From NCBI GenBank assembly GCA_946187365.1, contig CAMHRD010000033.1, positions 1 to 8,547 on the forward strand: 8,547 nucleotides of DNA, given 5' to 3'. Origin of the DNA: an uncultured Bacteroidales bacterium (lineage in GTDB: Bacteria; Bacteroidota; Bacteroidia; Bacteroidales; UBA932). Below, piece by piece: positions 6,266 through 8,547 of this stretch (positions within the stretch are counted from its first letter, which is position 1; each line of letters begins with the position of its first letter). Position numbers and translations under genes: made by a program. The notes beneath the pieces are model-generated. The model saw nothing but the letters and a program-made list of their open reading frames with translations. It was not told the origin of the DNA and did not search any database.

Positions 6266-6973
6266 ATGGGAATATATCTTAAAAAGGAATTAAAGAACGG
6301 AGCGGTGATTGCCGTTTGGGAAATCTCAGAGAGCGAGAAGGAACTTCTGGAGATTATCAACAAGGATGAAGAGGAGAGAGAAGAGGAACTGGAAGAGATT
6401 TCTCTTTACAAAAGTGAGCAGCACAGACGTGAGAAGCTTGCCGTTATTGCGCTGGTACAGAGCCTCTTTGAAGAGCCTGTGCATATTGGTCACCATGAGA
6501 ACGGCAGCCCGTATATTGAGAATGACAGCACTCACATAAGCATTACTCATACGGATAAGTTTGCGGCGGTGATTATTCACCCTACCGAGGATGTTGGAAT
6601 AGATGTTGAGAGTGTAAAGAGAGACTTTACCGCTGTGGAGAAGAGAGCGCTCAACGATGATGAGAGAGAGGATCTTATTGAGAAAGATGATGATCCGGAG
6701 AAGATGGAGGAGAGAAACACTCAGCTTGCAATCTACTGGTGTGCAAAGGAGGCGCTTTACAAACGTATGGGAAGACACAACGTAGATTTCTCTGAGGATA
6801 TGGAAGTTGAACACTTCAACGTAAGAGATGAGGGAGAGATAGACGTAGTGTTCAAATACCCTAAGAGTGAGCATATTGTAGATGAAGACGGAGAGGAGCA
6901 GAATGAAGAGGAAGAGTTTACTATGCAGTATGAAGTCTTTGAAAACCACGTGTTGGTTTGGATGGTGGGATAA
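6266..6973 (+). CDS. 4'-phosphopantetheinyl transferase superfamily protein
   Basis: A 235-residue Sfp-like enzyme that would transfer the phosphopantetheine arm of coenzyme A to a serine on a carrier protein. Visible motifs: NGSPYIE (79-85) and ISITHTDKFAAV (91-102, His95), the upstream CoA-binding segment; GIDVES (111-116) with Asp113 and Glu115 as Mg2+ ligands; WCAKEALYK (158-166), the WxxKEAxxK hallmark with Lys161 and Glu162. It follows gldE by 15 nt with no terminator, a pairing I recall from other Bacteroidales genomes. No clear Shine-Dalgarno precedes the ATG; the sequence is A-rich instead. The protein is unusually acidic: about 63 Asp/Glu against 26 Lys/Arg by hand count, with clusters at 34-44, 130-150 and 202-217. 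Carrier-protein substrate cannot be read from the sequence. AcpS is a separate, shorter family. Confidence 0.9.
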   Translation: MGIYLKKELKNGAVIAVWEISESEKELLEIINKDEEEREEELEEISLYKSEQHRREKLAVIALVQSLFEEPVHIGHHENGSPYIENDSTHISITHTDKFAAVIIHPTEDVGIDVESVKRDFTAVEKRALNDDEREDLIEKDDDPEKMEERNTQLAIYWCAKEALYKRMGRHNVDFSEDMEVEHFNVRDEGEIDVVFKYPKSEHIVDEDGEEQNEEEEFTMQYEVFENHVLVWMVG

Positions 6974-6990
6974 GCTTAGTTGTATCTTAA
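6957..6990 (+). promoter_or_regulatory. Weak internal promoter candidate before the C69 peptidase gene
   Basis: TTTG (6957-6960) lies 22 bases upstream of TATCTTAA (6983-6990), which matches TAnnTTTG at all but its last two bases. It overlaps the 3' end of the transferase gene. If active it would start transcription near 6997 and leave only a few leader bases before the ATG at 7004. Read-through from gldE is an equal or better explanation. Confidence 0.2.
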
Positions 6991-7003
6991 TAAAGAACAT
7001 AAT

Positions 7004-8401
7004 ATGAAAAAATCTTTTGCCCGCACCGGTATTCTTCTGGGGTTAACGCTTTTATTTTTGGCGTTTTCCATTAATGTTGACGCTCAGAACAAAAGCCTTT
7101 CAAACCGCACTGATGCTGTTTTGCAAAGCTATGACGGCGAGGGGTTTAACTGCTTTGCAATTATTGCCGGCAAGAATACAACAAAAGACGGCAGTGTGAT
7201 ATTCGGTCATAACGAAGATGATTCCGGAGAGCAGATGCTCAATATTTACGTTGTACCATCGGGAGTAGAAAAGGCAGGAGAGGGTGTGTTAAAAGCTCCC
7301 GCTTCCAAGGTTAAGGCAGGTGCTCTGAATGCCAAGTATATCTGGTTTGAATTCCCGGGAATGAGTGTGGCGGATGCTGCTATGAATGAGTACGGAGTAT
7401 GCATTGCATCAGATGGTTGCAACTCCAGAGAAGATAGAAAGGATTACACGGACGGCGGCGTTTTGTATGAGGTGAGAATGAATGTTGCCAAGTTTGCTAA
7501 GAGTGCCCGCGATGCAGTAAAAATTATTGGCGAGTGCGTTGAGCAATACGGCTATACGGGCAGCGGCAGAACTTACTCCGTTGCAGATCCTAACGAGGGG
7601 TGGATTGTTTCCGTTGTAAGAGGACGCCACTGGGTTGCTATGAGAGTTCCTGATGACAAGGTGATGGCCATCCCTAACTATTACACCATTACAACCGTGG
7701 ATCTCTCTGATACAGCTAACTTTATGGGCTCCAAAGATATTGAGGACTACGCCGTTGAGAGAGGCTGGTTTGACCCTCATTCACGCCGGGAGTTCAATTT
7801 CCGTCTGGCCTACAGTGACCCTACTCTCATTACAAGAGAGGGCAACACAATACGTCACAAACTGGTGATAGACTACCTGACGGAGGGCACCTATCCATAC
7901 GACCCTTACGGAGTGGAGCCAATGTTCACACCTGCGCGCAAGCTTGATGTTCAGGACTTTATAAACATGCTTTCTCTTCACGATAGTCCTACTCCGGGCC
8001 AGACCAAACACCCTGCAAGAGTCTGCTCTGATGTTACCATTCTCTCAACTATCTTCCAGCTAAGGAGTTGGATGAATCTGGAGAGTGGCTGTATTGCCTG
8101 GGTTGCTCCGGGCCATCCTTGCTCCAACTTCTTTATTCCGCTGAGGCTGGGCATAGGAAAAGAGGGTCCTAACTGGGCAAGGTTTAACAGCTGGAAAGAG
8201 GCTGAGGAGAAGCACTTTACAGACGCCAAAGATAAGCGCAAAAACTATCCGGACGGAGCATACTGGAAGTTTGTAGACAAGTGGAATGCACTTGCTGAAG
8301 ATTATGCCAACAAGATTGATGAAGTGAAGAAAGAGAACCGCAAAATTCAGCACAGAATCTTCAGATTGGTTGAGCACCAGGACCGTCAACTTCAAAAGTA
8401 A
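7004..8401 (+). CDS. Secreted family C69 peptidase (dipeptidase-like)
   Basis: A 465-residue protein. An N-terminal signal peptide (MKKSFAR, hydrophobic core 9-21) has a probable cleavage after VDA at residue 27, so it should be exported. CFAIIAGKNTTKDGSVIFGHNEDD (from residue 50) matches the start of peptidase family C69, N-terminal-nucleophile hydrolases in which this Cys becomes the catalytic N-terminal residue after removal of the preceding segment. Further family-like segments are NEYGVCIASDGCNSRE (128-143), ADPNEGWIVSVV (194-205) and a C-terminal Asp/Glu/Lys-rich helix (about 395-460). Relatives cleave dipeptides; the actual substrate is unknown. The ATG at 7004 is preferred over the in-frame TTG at 6980, because it begins the typical MKK signal peptide. 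ispE follows after one base. Confidence 0.9.
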   Translation: MKKSFARTGILLGLTLLFLAFSINVDAQNKSLSNRTDAVLQSYDGEGFNCFAIIAGKNTTKDGSVIFGHNEDDSGEQMLNIYVVPSGVEKAGEGVLKAPASKVKAGALNAKYIWFEFPGMSVADAAMNEYGVCIASDGCNSREDRKDYTDGGVLYEVRMNVAKFAKSARDAVKIIGECVEQYGYTGSGRTYSVADPNEGWIVSVVRGRHWVAMRVPDDKVMAIPNYYTITTVDLSDTANFMGSKDIEDYAVERGWFDPHSRREFNFRLAYSDPTLITREGNTIRHKLVIDYLTEGTYPYDPYGVEPMFTPARKLDVQDFINMLSLHDSPTPGQTKHPARVCSDVTILSTIFQLRSWMNLESGCIAWVAPGHPCSNFFIPLRLGIGKEGPNWARFNSWKEAEEKHFTDAKDKRKNYPDGAYWKFVDKWNALAEDYANKIDEVKKENRKIQHRIFRLVEHQDRQLQK

Positions 8402-8402
8402 A

Positions 8403-8547
8403 ATGGAGCAGATTACCCTATATCCAACCGCAAAAATCAATATAGGCCTCTATGTTTTTCAAAAGAGGGCAGACGGCTTTCATGAGCTGGAGAGCATCTT
8501 CTTTCCGGTTGGGCCTGAGAATAGCTCTCTTACTCCCGATAGATTAA
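8403..8547 (+). CDS. ispE: 4-diphosphocytidyl-2-C-methyl-D-erythritol kinase, N-terminal part
   Basis: The frame opens with ATG at 8403, one base after the C69 stop codon, and stays open for 48 codons to the right edge. The N-terminus YPTAKINIGLYVFQKRADGFHELESIFFPV is characteristic of IspE, a GHMP kinase: the AKIN segment carries active-site Lys11 and Asn13, and ADGFHEL contains the conserved His27. IspE phosphorylates CDP-methylerythritol in the non-mevalonate isoprenoid pathway in the cytoplasm. The ATP-binding glycine-rich loop and catalytic Asp lie beyond the window. The 1-nt spacing suggests translational coupling with the peptidase gene. Confidence 0.9.
   Translation, partial: MEQITLYPTAKINIGLYVFQKRADGFHELESIFFPVGPENSSLTPDRL

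Noticed and set aside
6326..7000. A 224-codon open frame on the minus strand opposite the phosphopantetheinyl transferase
   Set aside because: The plus-strand frame has clear GIDVES and WCAKEALYK motifs. The antisense frame is a by-product of GAG/GAA-rich codons and shows no recognisable domain or start context.
6980..7003. TTG at 6980 as the start of the C69 peptidase
   Set aside because: It would put eight polar residues in front of a standard MKKS signal peptide; ATG at 7004 is the natural start.
1..8547. CRISPR arrays, transposases, phage genes or a defence cassette
   Set aside because: No spaced direct repeats, terminal inverted repeats, or recognisable mobile or defence proteins were seen. 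The DUF4143 ATPase alone is not enough to claim a defence system.

Overview
The window looks like ordinary chromosomal core sequence from a member of the Bacteroidota, most likely the order Bacteroidales. Several things point that way. There are promoter -7 boxes of the TAnnTTTG type ahead of four transcription units. Shine-Dalgarno sequences are mostly weak or absent. The tRNA gene lacks an encoded CCA. There is a gldE homologue, a DUF5106/thioredoxin-like lipoprotein, and an AAA_14/DUF4143 ATPase of the kind common in this phylum. I would not name a genus.

Left half, all on the minus strand, read from right to left. tadA (tRNA adenosine deaminase, 2481-2930) is followed by tRNA-Gln(UUG) (2376-2446). 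The tRNA ends only 2 nt before the start codon of a lipoprotein with a C-terminal thioredoxin-like domain (1396-2373). After a 143-bp gap with its own promoter-like boxes and a 9-bp perfect inverted repeat comes a DUF4143-type ATPase gene (1-1252), which runs off the left edge. Its arginine codon use differs clearly from that of groEL.

Centre, plus strand. groES and groEL (3070-5001) are divergent from tadA and end at a strong intrinsic terminator (5041-5079). The 139-bp tadA/groES gap carries a perfect-looking sigma-54 type -24/-12 element (TGGCAC-N5-TTGC) in the groES direction and no CIRCE operator. This is the most notable regulatory signal in the window.

Right half, plus strand, tightly packed: gldE (membrane CBS-domain protein, probably from a TTG start at 5171), a 4'-phosphopantetheinyl transferase (6266-6973), a secreted family C69 peptidase (7004-8401), and the beginning of ispE (8403 to the right edge). 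Gaps are 15, 30 and 1 nt, so they may share a transcript. The GldE homologue stops directly after its second CBS domain, without the usual C-terminal CorC/HlyC domain. The transferase is unusually acidic.

I see no CRISPR array, insertion sequence, prophage or defence cassette, and no stretch over 300 bases without a gene. The points that may be new are regulatory and architectural (the sigma-54 box on groESL, and the tRNA abutting an mRNA) rather than a new multi-gene system.
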